A stretch of 64,000 bases of DNA. Source: Diploptera punctata. Its lineage: Eukaryota > Arthropoda > Insecta > Blattodea > Blaberidae. Below are positions 9,498-20,112 of this stretch, one piece after another (the first letter of the stretch is position 1; each line of letters begins with the position of its first letter). Below the pieces are notes generated by a model. That model did no database searches. It saw only the letters and a program-made list of their open reading frames with translations, and was not told the origin of the DNA. A program made the translations under genes and the position numbers. Location of the stretch: contig JASPKZ010001603.1 of the NCBI GenBank assembly GCA_030220185.1, positions 417,080 to 481,079 on the forward strand. The letters run 5' to 3'.

Positions 9498-10192
9498 CTT
9501 CATACCCCAAATGAGAGTCAATGACCAATCACGTTTCATTGTATCTTGTTTTACAACCAATCACAGTCGTGTTTCACGCGATATTTATCAATTAAGTTTA
9601 TCATATTAAAAAAGCTCTTCCTTTTTAATATTCTGAACAGGTCATAGCATTATTTTGCAGTGACTGACTCTCTAAGAAATGTGGGCACCAGATTACATAT
9701 ATAGGCCTACAGTTGCACGAATGTAAACAGATACTGTTTGCAGGGTATAATAGAAAAACATTCGTAGTAATTGATTATACCACAATAAAAAGAAACCACT
9801 GTTTGCACTTTCTTAAACGTATTACTTCCCAGGAATTTACGTTCCAGAAACATATAATTTACATCATAGGACATCAGAAATTAATTAATAACCTATAATG
9901 TTGGTTTTAAACAGTTTGATGAGTTTCAATTTTTCTCCAGTAGGAGATCATTTGGCGATAAATAATACGATCTGGTTGCAGTGATGAACAAATTAAGCAT
10001 AACAAACGTTTCTAATTTGTTTTCAAACATCGCCGTTTTCATTAAATATATAAATATTTAAAAATATCTTTATTTAAATAATGATTTCTGAACAAACAGC
10101 TTAATTTTATTCGTTAAATAGTCCAGTGCCACTCTTGATTTCCAAATTCTCTAGATAAATTGGAAATCACTCGTGGCATTACTTATGATAAT
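9498..10192 (+). mobile_element. Rep-H copy 1 (non-autonomous interspersed element)
   Basis: It starts at CCCCAAATGAGAGTCAATGA and ends GGCATTACTTA followed by TGA. Typical internal blocks are CAACCAATCACAGTCGTGTT, GCATTATTTTGCAGTGACTG, GTTTGCACTTTCTTAAACG and AACATCGCCGTTT. The terminal part forms an imperfect hairpin (CCACTCTTGATTTCC/GGAAATCACTCGTGG). There is no ORF. The first few bases of the consensus are missing. Confidence 0.8.
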
Positions 10193-10282
10193 TAAATCGT
10201 ATACACCAAGTTTGAAAAATATTGGAAAAGAGTAAATTAATTTGTCGATCATGGATATACATTAACATAATATACGAATGAA

Positions 10283-11100
10283 GTGACATAACTGATTCAC
10301 TGGCATTATCGAACCTGTAGGTTCATGGCCGCGCGGACATAAGATCTCCATACATCCCTATTCTGAGCTAAAGTTTTCCAATTGTTTACTGTATAACTAC
10401 TTCCCTCAAATCATGGTTAATGTTATTCTCCCACCTCATTCTTGGTTTACCAACTGAGCGTTTTCCCTCTGGTTTTCCTACAAGAAGCTTCCATGCACGT
10501 CTTTTATTTCACATTCGTGCCACGTCTACGAGACTTAACTGTCTTATTACATCTGGTTTTCCATGAAGGCAATGCAGTTCACTGTTATGTAGTCTTCACC
10601 ATTCACCTGTCTGTTTACCTCTCTTTGGTCCAAGAATTTTCCTAAGAATTTTATTCTCAAATATTCGAAATCTCCTTTCCTCCTTTAAAAGTAAAAGCCA
10701 TGTTTCACATCCATATAATATAACTGGTAGAATAATAGTTTTATATATTTTCAGTTTAAGATTTTTTGAAAGGAGTTGGGACGACAAGAGTCCCTGTAAT
10801 GCATAATGACATGCATTTCCAGAATTGAGCCCATGTTTAAATTTCTTTGTGCATCTCATTCCCCTTTGGCATGGATTTCCTGAAGTAGTCCCCGCCCGAA
10901 GAACCAAATGGGGAACTATTTTACCTCCGGAAATTTTTACCCAAGTGGAACCCATGTCCGCGTTTCTTGACGGTTATATTTTTACGGTGAAAGATAGTCA
11001 CTCTTTTGATCAAGATACTTTTTTCGTCTGGCTTATCTCTTTCGACCATGGGTAACCCTATCGGCAGCAATGCTACCGCTAGCATAGCTACTCGTATCTG
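10283..11100 (-). mobile_element. LINE-B, internally deleted (5'UTR joined to RT tail)
   Basis: On the minus strand, 10860-11100 is the 5' untranslated region; its part up to about 10985 is shared with 20588-20720. It runs directly into the C-terminal coding part (GLNSGNACHYALQGLLSSQL … ILPVILYGCETW), so the endonuclease and RT catalytic regions are missing. The junction lies near 10858-10866. The 3' end is GATAATGCCAGTGAAT. This is a different breakpoint from the copy at 20262-20722. Confidence 0.7.
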
Positions 11101-11215
11101 GTTCATTTAAGCACGCAAGTCACTCCACCACAACAAGGTAAATATACCATGGAGGGAAATGAAGTGACATAAAATGAAATTATCGACTTTAATAAAACAT
11201 AAGTAAAAGTAAAGT

Positions 11216-11492
11216 AAAGTAATTCCACTACAGGCCTCAGGAGGCCCTTGGGGCAGTAGGAGGTTAAGGCTCCCACTATTTCTGGACAATCGGCACTTGA
11301 TGTCAGCCCTGCGTGACGGCCGCCTTTACCCTCAGAACAAGCGTCTGGTACTCATTTCCGTTAGAGGCTGAGTCGACCCCAGGGCCATAGTGCCGCCAGA
11401 AGGTTTGGGTCAGTTTAAAATTCCTGACCCCACCGGGACTTGAACCCTCGACCTTCCGGCTTGTAGCTCAGTGCCTTAACCACTACAGCAAT
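11216..11492 (-). mobile_element. SINE-D
   Basis: Minus-strand head …GTAGTGGTTAAGGCACTGAG, B-box GAGGGTTCAAGTCCCGG, and body CATCAAGTGCCGATTGTC. The 5' edge of the head is eroded at 11485-11492; a (AAGTAAAGTA) tail abuts at 11200-11222. Confidence 0.85.
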
Positions 11493-11626
11493 AATAAATT
11501 CAGTAATGAAACCTTCACCTTATAGTCCAGAGAGATACCCGAGTACGGTTATACAACACTTTACTACGGCATGTAGCATGGACTTTGAGGAAAGGAGAGC
11601 AGAATAACTTCTATTGAAATTATATA

Positions 11627-12638
11627 CAGTAAAACGTGTTCAAAGCGGAATCGCATGGGACCAATTATTTTTTCCACATTAGACAACTTTCCGCATTATA
11701 AAAAAACAAAAACATCCAATCTTAGATTATAGAACATCGTATGCCTTTTTTTATGTACCTTGGATTAATATTGTAGTTTCGCTGCCGTTGGAAAGTGAAG
11801 TATAGTATGTACGAGCGACTTCGAAGGTAACACGCGAAAGAACAGTCGCGTTTCGTCAGCGTTAAAAAATGTCTCTTAGGCGCGTATCCTGAAATTAAGG
11901 TATGCAGTTTCGGTTTCCACTCACTAATTATGGTCCGGAAATTTGGTGATTTTTTCATCGCGGACTTGTAAAACACTCCCACGCCTCGTTGGATTTTCTT
12001 TTTCTTTCCTCTTCATTAGACCATTTCATTCATTATTTTTTCTTTGTGTTTTAAAATCTTATAAATTTAAATTTAGTCATTGTTTCGCGAACTGAGAGTT
12101 TGTTTTTCTTTATCTTCAATCACTTTCACTTTTTCGTTTAATGACTGATACATACCATTCAGCGATCTTTTTTTCCGTAAATTCAAAGCGCTACCTGTGA
12201 AAGATACGTACACAATCGGTCTCAGATCTTAAAATGATTTAATATTTTACATTGCACTGGTTATTTATAAGACGGATGCCACACGCCAAATAGTTGTTAA
12301 ATGAACCTGTATGCCGCAAAACCTGTGTGCAGTAAGGCCGAAAGAAAATTCCTCCTTCTCCCGGAGGCAGGAGTCATCAGTCATCACTTATTGTTAATTC
12401 GCCTAACGGGAATTCAATTAAGCGGAAACTAATTTGTTTCCCTCTCTATCTTTCCACCTTACAAACATTTTTTTCATTAATTGTGTAGAAATATCCTTCC
12501 GTTTCCCCGTTGGACATATTCCATTTTATACAAAATAAATACACGTAAAATTAGTATTATTTTGCCGAGACCAATAAATTTGTTCAAATTGGACAGCTTT
12601 CCGCATTATTCACGTTCCGGATTAAGCAAGTTTTACTG
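11627..12638 (-). mobile_element. Tigger/pogo-like DNA transposon, decayed copy 1
   Basis: Terminal inverted repeats start CAGTAAAACGTGTTCAAAGC (left) and CAGTAAAACTTGCTTAATCC (right, complemented), with TA at 11625-11626 and 12639-12640. Minus-strand remnants include SLNEKVKVIEDKEK (CENP-B/Tigger-type N-terminal helix-turn-helix) near 12125-12155, and SAMKKSPNFRT near 11935. The DDE catalytic region is not recognisable, so the copy is internally deleted or eroded. It shares most of its length with 41514-42707. Confidence 0.8.
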
Positions 12639-12799
12639 TATACGGCAGGGTACACCAAGTGGGATTAACAAACGCAATGATGATGTCTTTAAGAAACTAC
12701 ATTTTGAACGAGTCACTACATACAAGAATACCAGAATAACTGGATGAATCATTTGCGACAAATGAGTTCAGCTAGAGTTCCCAGAGCCATGAATGCATT

Positions 12800-12925
12800 A
12801 TATATTATATTATAGTTCAAATTTCAATTGATGTTGAGAGCAGTTTTAATTTTATGACTTCGTCTGATGAAGAAACAGTGCATTGAAACAGCTGTTATGA
12901 ATGTTAAATAAAATACATATTTATT
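12800..12925 (+). repeat. Rep-AB fragment followed by Penelope-type CTGATGA…GAAAC motif
   Basis: The block TCAATTGATGTTGAGAGC matches Rep-AB. It is followed by TCGTCTGATGAAGAAACAGT and CATTGAAACAGCTG, then GTTAAATAAAATA. The spacing of CTGATGA and GAAAC resembles the end of Penelope-like elements, which can carry hammerhead ribozymes. Stem II is not convincing here. Confidence 0.35.
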
Positions 12926-12971
12926 AAAATCATACAAAACTTTTATGTTTTTATTTATTAAATATAATACA

Positions 12972-13194
12972 TTGTTATTAGTCATTCAAAATATCTCTGC
13001 AGGCGGAAGAATTACGAAGCTCGAGTTTGTTGCTACACGTGACGTCATGTAAGGCAGTGTATACTGTCAGCGTCCCACGTTCCATTCCCCTCAGCACTCT
13101 TAGATAGCAGTGTCACGTGTTGTATTCCTGCATAAACACGACTGCAGTGCCCTCCGTCAACAACTGCACTTACTCCTTGAACGGGTAATATAAC
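12972..13194 (+). mobile_element. MITE-I copy 1
   Basis: It begins TTATTAGTCATTCAAAATAT and ends CCTTGAACGGGTAATA; the ends form a short imperfect TIR (ATTA..C.TTCAA). The interior has CACGTGACGTCATGTAAGG, i.e. an E-box overlapping a palindromic CRE (TGACGTCA). Other copies are at 48010-48232 and 57474-57690. Non-coding. Confidence 0.78.
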
Positions 13195-13302
13195 GTGGAT
13201 TGATAGTATTTTTGAGCAGCATGGAGATTGGAATGACATACAGATGTGCAGGAGAGATTATTGGGCGCAGGAAGATGTAAATCAGTGTGAAACCTGCTAA
13301 AT

Positions 13303-15005
13303 AAAAAAGATGAGTTCATTGTCTCGCAGATGAGTTCTCCATACATCCCTATCCTGAGCTAATGTTTTCCAAGCATCCTCTGTATAGTCTACTTCCCTTA
13401 AATCATGCTTAATGCTATTCTCCCGCCTCATTCTTGGTCTACCAACTGGTCGTTTGGTTTTTCTACAAGAAGCTTCCAATCTCATCTTTCATTCCATTCG
13501 TGCCACATATCCTGCCCATCGCAGTATTCGAGACTTAATTGTTATTATTATATCTGGTTTCCTATAAAGATCATGTACCTCACTTATGTAGTCCTCTCCA
13601 TTCGCCTGCATGTTCATTTTTTCTTGGTCCAAAATTTTTCCTAAGAACTTTGATCTCAAATACTCGTAATCTTTTCTCCTCCCTTAAAGTAAAAGTCCAT
13701 GTTCACTTTCATATAATAAATATTACTGGGAGAATAACAGTTTTATATATTTTCATAAGTAATGCCACGAGTGATTTCCAAATTATCGATAAATTCACGA
13801 CTCACGAAGTGAGGAGTGAATTTACCTAGAGAATTTGGAAATCAAGAGTGGCATTTGTTAGGACTATTTAACGAATAAAATTAAGCTGTTTACTCACAAA
13901 TCATTATTTAACTATAGTTATTTTAAAATATTTATATATTTAATGTAAACGGCGATGTTTGAAAACAAATGAGAAACGATAGGTACGCTTCATCTGCTTC
14001 TTTTGTTTATCACTGCAACCAGATCATACTATTTATTGCCAAAGGAACGCAATATTGTAAGAATGCTCTCTAGTGGAGAAAAAATGAAACATCAAACTGT
14101 ATATTAATTCATTTCTGATGTCGTATGATGTAAATAAGACAATTATATTTTTCTGCAATGTTATTACATGGGGAAAAATACATTTAAGAAAGTGCAAACA
14201 GTGGTTTCCTTTTTTGGTGGTATAATAAATTGCTACAAATGTTTTTATATTAACTCCTGCCAGCGCTGTGTGTTGACATATATGCACTATATATACAATC
14301 TGGTAGCCGTATTTATTACAGGCTCAGTCACTGCAGAATAATGGTCAGACCTGTTCAGAATATTAAAAAGGAGGAGATTTCTTTAATATGGTAAATTTAA
14401 CACTGATAAATATTTCGTGAAACACGACTCTGATTGGTTGTAAAACAGAGATCATTGAAACGTTATTGGCCGTTGACTCCCATTTGGGGCATGAGTTAAA
14501 TAGTCAGTTTAAAGTTTGAGATAATTTGGAACGACAAGAGCTCCTGTAAAGATAAAGATAATAGCATGCATTTCGAGAATTGAGACTGTCTTTAGTTTCT
14601 TTCTGCACCTCATTCCTGTTCGTAATTATTGTTCCTAGGGATTTCAATTCAGTCACTTTTTTCAAAATTTTTCCCCCATTTATCATTATTAATTGTTCAT
14701 TTTCATTATGTAATGTATTTCTGTATGTGAACATATATTTAATTTCATTGATGTTTACTTCCAGCCTCAATTTCTTAATGTTACTCAATAGTGTGTGTGT
14801 TGTCCATTAGTATTTCCTCGCTATCACCGAATAGCATTTCATCATCAGCATAAATAAAAGCTTATTAATACCATTGAATTGTAGACCTTCTTCTTACTCT
14901 AAAGATTTGATGGCATGCTCTAGCACAAAATTGAATAGTAGCGGAGATAGTTGATCACTTTACTCTAGTTATACCCTGTGTATTTCTCTGAGACAATTAT
15001 TATTC
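13303..15005 (-). mobile_element. LINE-B, longest copy, with YADD box, split by Rep-H
   Basis: Minus-strand pieces at 13303-13755 and 14504-15005 give, in coding order: LSPLLFNFVLEHAIKSLE, the RT catalytic YADD at 14841-14852, NIKKLRLEVNINEIKYMFTY, then the YYLYLYRS… region. The insertion follows, then the C-terminal GRPRMRRENSIKHDLREVDY and WRTHLRDNE tail. Frameshifts and stops are frequent. The endonuclease is absent, so the copy is 5'-truncated. Confidence 0.75.
13756..14503 (-). mobile_element. Rep-H copy 2, full length, with 3-bp TSD
   Basis: It is inserted in LINE-B; the flanks TCA (13753-13755) and TCA (14504-14506) are contiguous in other LINE-B copies (TTTTCAGTTTAA). Ends: TAAGTAATGCCACGAGTGAT and GGGGCATGAGTTAAATAG. 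The first 100 bp contain a near-perfect hairpin around CTCACGAAGTGAGGAG. No transposase is present. Confidence 0.85.
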
Positions 15006-15110
15006 ACATATTGCAACAATAAATTATGTTTTTTTTTTTTCGTTTTTGTTTATTTGAATTTATGTAGGGAGGCATGGTGGTATAGAATCCTCCATGCCTG
15101 TGCTGTTTAG
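14986..15110 (-). repeat. Rep-Z fragment
   Basis: The reverse complement reads GGATTCTATACCACCATGCC, then ATAAATTCAAATAAACA, then TAATTTATTGTTGCAATATG, which parallels 17325-17450, 35140-35450 and 46585-46850. Confidence 0.5.
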
Positions 15111-15469
15111 CTATATGCATTACCAATCAATATAAATGAACTTTGAGTTCTGCAAATTAGCAATGAACTGGAAAACATCAAACGTGATATCGAGTCAGTA
15201 CCTCCCCCTTCTAGCATCTGTAATCAAGTGGATACAATACGGCTATAATACTAATTAGACCACATTGTCTTGTACACATCATGCATCAATAAGCGACAGA
15301 AAACAAAATTACCTTTTATTTACCGATTCACCAGCATTGCAGCAGCATTCACAAGCCATAGTATCGCCTTGAATCATTGATTTACAAAAGTTTTACTTTG
15401 GTGAAAGCTTTTAAGTGGATTGGAATATCCAATGGAATCCCTTTCCTGCTGGTTTCACTTAACACATAG
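15111..15469. other. No recognised feature
   Basis: Nothing I can assign. It abuts the minisatellite. Confidence 0.5.
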
Positions 15470-16018
15470 TCCACGATTCGATACAGGCTCACTGTTCAGA
15501 ACAGATTCAGTTGTAGGCCTATATTTATGAAAACATAGGCACCGGTATATGAGTCGATACAGGCTTACTGTTGAAAACTGATTCGGATATATATTTATGC
15601 AAATATATATATGATTCGATACAGACTCACTGTTCAGAAGATTCAGATGTATATATATGCAAATATATCTACGATTCGATGCAGACTCACTATTAAGAAC
15701 AAATACAGTTATAAATTTATGCAAATGTGTCTGTTATTCGACACAGACTCGTTTTTCAGAGCAGATACAGTTATAAATATATGCAAATGTGTCTTTGATT
15801 CGATACAGACTCACTATTCAGAACAGATAAAGCTATAAATATATGCAAATGTGTCTATGATTCGAAACAGACTCACTTTTCAGAACAGATTCAGCTATAT
15901 ATTTATGCAAATATGTCTATGACTCGATACAGACTCACTTTTCAGAACAGACACAGTTATATATTTATGCAAATATGTCTATGATTCGATACAGACTCAA
16001 TATTTAGAACATATACAG

Positions 16019-16062
<44 letters not shown>

Positions 16063-16100
16063 ATGATTCGATACAGACTCACTATTCAGAGCATATTCAG

Positions 16101-16140
<40 letters not shown>
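15470..16140. repeat. 62-bp minisatellite with TA expansions, ten units
   Basis: GATTCGATACAGACTCACT-type units start near 15474, 15550, 15613, 15673, 15735, 15797, 15859, 15921, 15983 and 16065. The central spacing is 60-62 bp. Each unit also has GAACAGATTCAGTTATA and TTTATGCAAATATGTCTATG. The last two units carry long (TA)n runs (16020-16060, 16109-16138). Short open frames on both strands reflect the repeat only. Confidence 0.95.
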
Positions 16141-16144
<4 letters not shown>

Positions 16145-16346
16145 TGATCACAGGGTAAACATACATACGTCTGAAAACATAACTTTTCTCGAGGACTTAT
16201 TAATGTTCAAATAATTTATTAATAATCCGAGATTTGCTTTACTTCTGATCAAGAGATATCTACCATGAGAAATTAGCTATCACTTAAAAACTTTACCCTT
16301 ATGATAGAGGAAGAAAAATGCTGTATTTCTGACATATTAATCTTCT

Positions 16347-16737
16347 TCTTGTAAGCCCATGTTTCCCTTAACAGAGATTTAGGCGCTCTCCCCCTACAGG
16401 AAAGAATTTGAACCATACTAATTTAGTTACACTTTTTTTTCGTATAGATGTCACTTGAGTGGTCCGTGGTCAGCGTTCCGCCTCATACTGACATCTAGGA
16501 AACCAAGGTAGTACTAGGATGGGAAAATTCGGTAAATTTTGCTTAGATGCCTTTTCATTCAGGCTTAAGAATCTTTTACGAGCCTGAAAATCTTCATACT
16601 CGGGACCCACGGCTTAAAGTACCTCCCGGAGGACTTGCTCCTTGGATTTTTCCATCCTAAAAAAATCCATCGACCCCGGCCGGGTTTGAACCCGCGACCC
16701 TTGGGACGAGATGCAAGGAGCATAACCACTAGTCCAC
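16347..16737 (-). mobile_element. SINE-E, head slightly truncated
   Basis: The minus strand reads GTGGACTAGTGGTTATGCTC (A-box-like), GGGTCGCGGGTTCAAACCCG (B-box), then ATGGATTTTTTTAGGATGG. The body has GCCTCAAATGA-type and GGGGGAGAGCGCCTAAATCT blocks. The first ~8 bp (CGGCCGCG) of the consensus are lost. Confidence 0.88.
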
Positions 16738-17045
16738 AAAATAAGAATCACTAAAATCAGATTTATGCACTTTTACCCTAATGCTACATTATGCAAATAT
16801 GTCTTTGTACCTCACAACGCTTCTCGGGGAGAAATTTCTAGGTAGGTTTCGGCATGCAATGGTTGACATTTCCTTTGTTAGTCGTTACGGCTATTCTATG
16901 CCACCGTGCCACCATTGAATAATAATCATTCAGTGGATAAGTGCTTTTAGCGTCGTGATCACCAATGTGATAGCACATGTTCCCGCTAGAGTCAGTTGCC
17001 AACATGCTTGTTCACGTATAAGAGGATTCAATGCCAAGAATCCAC
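16738..17045. other. No recognised feature
   Basis: A short TTATGCAAATATGTCTTTG at 16789-16807 resembles the 62-bp minisatellite unit. Otherwise unassigned. Confidence 0.4.
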
Positions 17046-17290
17046 CTACATTAGTGGGCAAGTTAGGATGAGAACGTGGGCAAGTTAGTGTTACTTTGGG
17101 CAAATTACGGTGAGAAAATAGGTGAGTTAGTACACCATATTAGTTTAGCATTCACTTGTTTGTTAGTGATTTGTTTTTGTATTAAGTTTTTTACACTGTT
17201 TGAGCAATTGCTAATACATATTTTACATTGTAAATATGTTGATTTTAGGTTACTTTGAGCTCAACTTCCCCCTTTATTTTAAGGCTTTTT
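17046..17290 (-). repeat. Rep-AA fragment
   Basis: The reverse complement shares GAGCTCAAAGTAACCTAAAA and CATATTTACAATGTAAAATA with 36150-36262 and 49480-49600. The part near 17050-17120 (GGGCAAGTTAG, GAGAAAATAGG) mirrors 37040-37120. Confidence 0.5.
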
Positions 17291-17324
17291 CACTGTTTTG
17301 GGAAGAAATTAACGTATAAGTTAT

Positions 17325-17450
17325 ATTTCTTTTAGGTAATTATTCACATACTGCAAAATAAATTGTGTTTTTTTTCTTTTTTCCCCCATTTTTATTATTA
17401 TTTGAATTTATGTTGGTGGCACTGTGGTATAAAATCCCCGTCGTTACTTC
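17325..17450 (-). repeat. Rep-Z fragment
   Basis: Reverse complement GGGGATTTTATACCACAGTG, then ACACAATTTATTTTGCAGTA and GTGAATAATTACCT, as in the copies at 35140-35450 and 46585-46850. Confidence 0.55.
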
Positions 17451-18039
17451 TAACATTGAGCACCTGGTGCCTGTAACTATTTTCATGGTCATACTCTTTG
17501 TTTGACATCGATGTCCCTTGGGGACTCGAACCAGAACTCCAAAGCAAGATGACTTATTACTCGCTCAAGTTAAATCTGATCGGGGAAAATATGCTAGGAA
17601 TTTGCTGTTGATTCTCTTCCTGTCTCCTTCGTTACCACTTCCTGTCTCATTGTGTTGTTATTTGACTGGGAGGGGAGCGCTGGTAAACCCTGTACCTTTT
17701 AAATGATCGGACACCTATAGTAGTTGTTGACTAAATGAATAATCTGGAAACCATGTTATTACTGGGGAGTGAACTGTCATTACTTAGCCTTCCTCGTTAC
17801 ATGTTGCCAATTCCCATTCCCTGTGTTGTGTTGTGAGGCTAGAAATAGAGAGATGGCAAACAGTGATTCAAAATGATACAGAACCTTCAGCGGTCATCTA
17901 GAAAATGACTGATTTTACAACCATGTAATGATATTTCACGCATTTTTAGGGATTATCCCTTCCATAGAGAAATAGTTTGGCGACACTAGCGCTAACACAC
18001 TTTCCCTTTAGCCGTGCAGTCTTAATTTGGGCGAGTAAT
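17451..18039. other. No recognised feature
   Basis: Mixed sequence. GGGGACTCGAACCAGAACTC at 17520-17539 resembles a B-box complement, but no flanking SINE structure is visible. Confidence 0.45.
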
Positions 18040-18295
18040 AAATCGTTCGCCTACAATGCGATGATGAACAGACAGGTGAATGGAGAGGACTTCATAACAA
18101 TGAACTGCATGATCTTTATAGGAAACCAGATATTGCAACAGTAAAGTCTCATAGCCTATGATATGTGGCACGAATGGGGAATGAAAGATAATCTTCTTGT
18201 ACGAAAACCAGAGGAAAACGCCCAGTTGGTAGACCAAGAATGAGATGGGAACATAACTTTAACCATGATTTGAAGGAAGTGGGTTATACTGGACG
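18040..18295 (+). mobile_element. LINE-B fragment
   Basis: Plus-strand decayed tail: ATGAACAGACAGGTGAATGG, GACTTCATAACAATGAACTG, then GAGGAAAACGCCCAGTTGGT (…RKRPVGRP…) and GATTTGAAGGAAGTGGGTTA. It is cut off at GGAC, where a different LINE tail begins. Confidence 0.75.
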
Positions 18296-18530
18296 TCGAG
18301 CAGTGAGCTTCAGTGACAAAATGTAAATGGGCTGGCCACGTAGCAAGACAACACGGCAGATGGGCACAAGAAACCGCCATGTGGGATCCCTACACAGGCA
18401 GAAGATCACAGGGCACTTCCAGACGCAGATGGACAGACGATTTCACGCAAGAACTAGGAGTCCAATGGTCCACCACCGCCCTAATGAGTGTGTGGAAGGA
18501 GGCAGTGCACAACATCAAAAAAGTGTGAAC
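18296..18530 (+). mobile_element. LINE C-terminal tail (second LINE type)
   Basis: An open frame (18313-18528) reads KCKWAGHVARQHGRWAQETA, then GRRSQGTSRRRWTDDFTQEL. This is the basic KWAGH…R.W…D tail of an RTE-like LINE and differs from LINE-B. Only the C-terminal ~70 aa are present. Confidence 0.65.
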
Positions 18531-18554
18531 ACTCAGTGCCTAAACATAAGTACA

Positions 18555-18785
18555 ACCAACGGTGCTAACCATACTACTTCTTCTTCCTTTGGCTCTACGG
18601 TTCTCTAAGAACCTTGGCCTCCTTAATAACATCTGCCCATTCTTATCTATTACTAGATTTCTGTCTCCATTATTTTTCACCTTGAGTTGTCTTAAGTCAA
18701 CCTTATCTAATCATCTTAGTTTGTGTCTTTCAACCTTTCTTCTTCCCTCTGGTTTCCCTTCTAAAATATTTCCTGCACCTCCCAT
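18555..18785 (-). mobile_element. LINE 3'-end fragment with (AAG)n tail
   Basis: Minus-strand translation gives GNILEGKPEGRRKVERHKLR, then WLDKVDLRQLKVKNNGD, ending in an AAAGGAAGAAGAAGTAG tail. Frames are broken. Confidence 0.6.
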
Positions 18786-18887
18786 CCTAGCTGAATCAAT
18801 TCGTAAGCTGCGAGAAAGAAGACAAAACTGCATCATTAAAAAGTCAAGAACATTGAGTCCAATCACAAACTGAACAATGTCGCCAAC

Positions 18888-19965
18888 CTAAATAGTATAT
18901 TACGATGCGAGGTTGGGATGTGGTTTTTACAGAAGCGAGGAAAATGTTTAAAAACCGAGTGATAGCGAGGTTTTTAATTTCCGAGATTCTGTAAAAGACT
19001 TCAGAAACGTGCATTGTACATTATTTTTTGCGCGATGTGTTTTCAGAATAATAAATAACAGTAAAATAATATCTTTGTTGGAAATGTTTGCGTTCATTAT
19101 AAACAACTTACTAACGTTAACATCATCATAATCATCGTCATTTCAAGTATTAGGCCCAGTGGCCCGTTACGGTTTCCCGCCATCTCCGAAAAGGTCGACC
19201 CACAGATCTTCTGCCTCGAGGAATGTAGTGAAGAATTTGTTTTGGTATTCTGTGACGATCCATGCGCTGAATATGAGCTAGCCAATTGTTTCTATATTCT
19301 TGGAGGTATTCAGATATAGGTACGATGTTTAACTCTTTGGCTATTGTTGAATTTCTTTGGTGGTCTAGAAGGATATAACCTGCAGTTCGTCGCAGAAATT
19401 TCATCTCCGTGGCTGTAATATGACGATCATCCTGAGTTCTGATGTTCCAAGCTTCACTGCCATAACAGATTATGGGTCTAGCGAGAATTTTATAGATTTT
19501 CATTCTTGTATGTCTCTGCACTTTTGATGGTTTAAAAACTTGGTTGATAATTCTTTAAGCTTTATTATAGTTTTGTATTTTAAAGGATATATCACATTCC
19601 TCATTATAAGTTAGATTATATCCTAAGTATTTAAATGAATCAACTTGCTCTAATATTGAATTCTGAATACAAATTTTACTTCTTACTGGGAATTTCCCTT
19701 GAAAGGCCTTGAAGGTGAGGTTGGGATTTAAGTAGGAGAGGTTATTGAATGCACTTCACTACACTTTGTAACCCACTAACGTTAACAGTGTGGGCAATAG
19801 TTATTAGTTGATACTACAGGAGATCGTCAGATAATATTAGTGCTAAATGGCTGCAAGTACGTGTTTATTGTTTTATATTGTTTCAAATAAAGTTCAGTTC
19901 ATTTAAAATGCAGTGATTTGTTTCGTATAATGTATATTAACACTACCCTTTGGATATGTTTTGTA
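18888..19965 (+). repeat. Rep-J copy 1, split by LINE-P
   Basis: Rep-J runs from TAGTATATTACGATGCGAGG through TTGCGCGATG, ACGTTAACAGTGTGGGCAAT and TTTATATTGTTTCAAATAAA to GTATAATGTATATTAACACT. It matches 22373-22860 and, inverted, 38005-40835. The LINE-P insertion separates the halves at 19123-19774. Confidence 0.85.
19123..19774 (-). mobile_element. LINE-P, 5'-truncated, with 13-bp TSD
   Basis: The minus strand encodes 123 aa (19150-19521): TRMKIYKILARPIICYGSEA, WNIRTQDDRHITATEMKFLR, RTAGYILLDH, then RMDRHRIPKQILHYIPRGRR. This is the region C-terminal to the RT palm of an insect LINE; catalytic domains are absent. The 3' tail is ATGACGATGATTATGATGA. The TSD ACTAACGTTAACA is exact at 19110-19122 and 19775-19787. 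Confidence 0.88.
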
Positions 19966-20112
19966 TATTAAATCAGAAGAGTAGACTAGTACAGTGCTGT
20001 CCGTTCACGTGGAGTTGCTCACCACATGAACCACAGAAACTTGAGCTCATCCCTCTTGTAGGTGGTCCTAGCCCTTCAAGGGACATACTGGCTTATTCAT
20101 TCATTCAGATTA

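Noticed and set aside
15455..15838. Repeated peptide frames on both strands resembling a repeat protein
   Set aside because: The 62-bp minisatellite stays open for a few units by chance; no start, no codon bias, not a multiple of three.
15470..16140. CRISPR-like array
   Set aside because: The whole 62-bp unit is conserved with no unique spacers; this is a minisatellite in a eukaryotic context.
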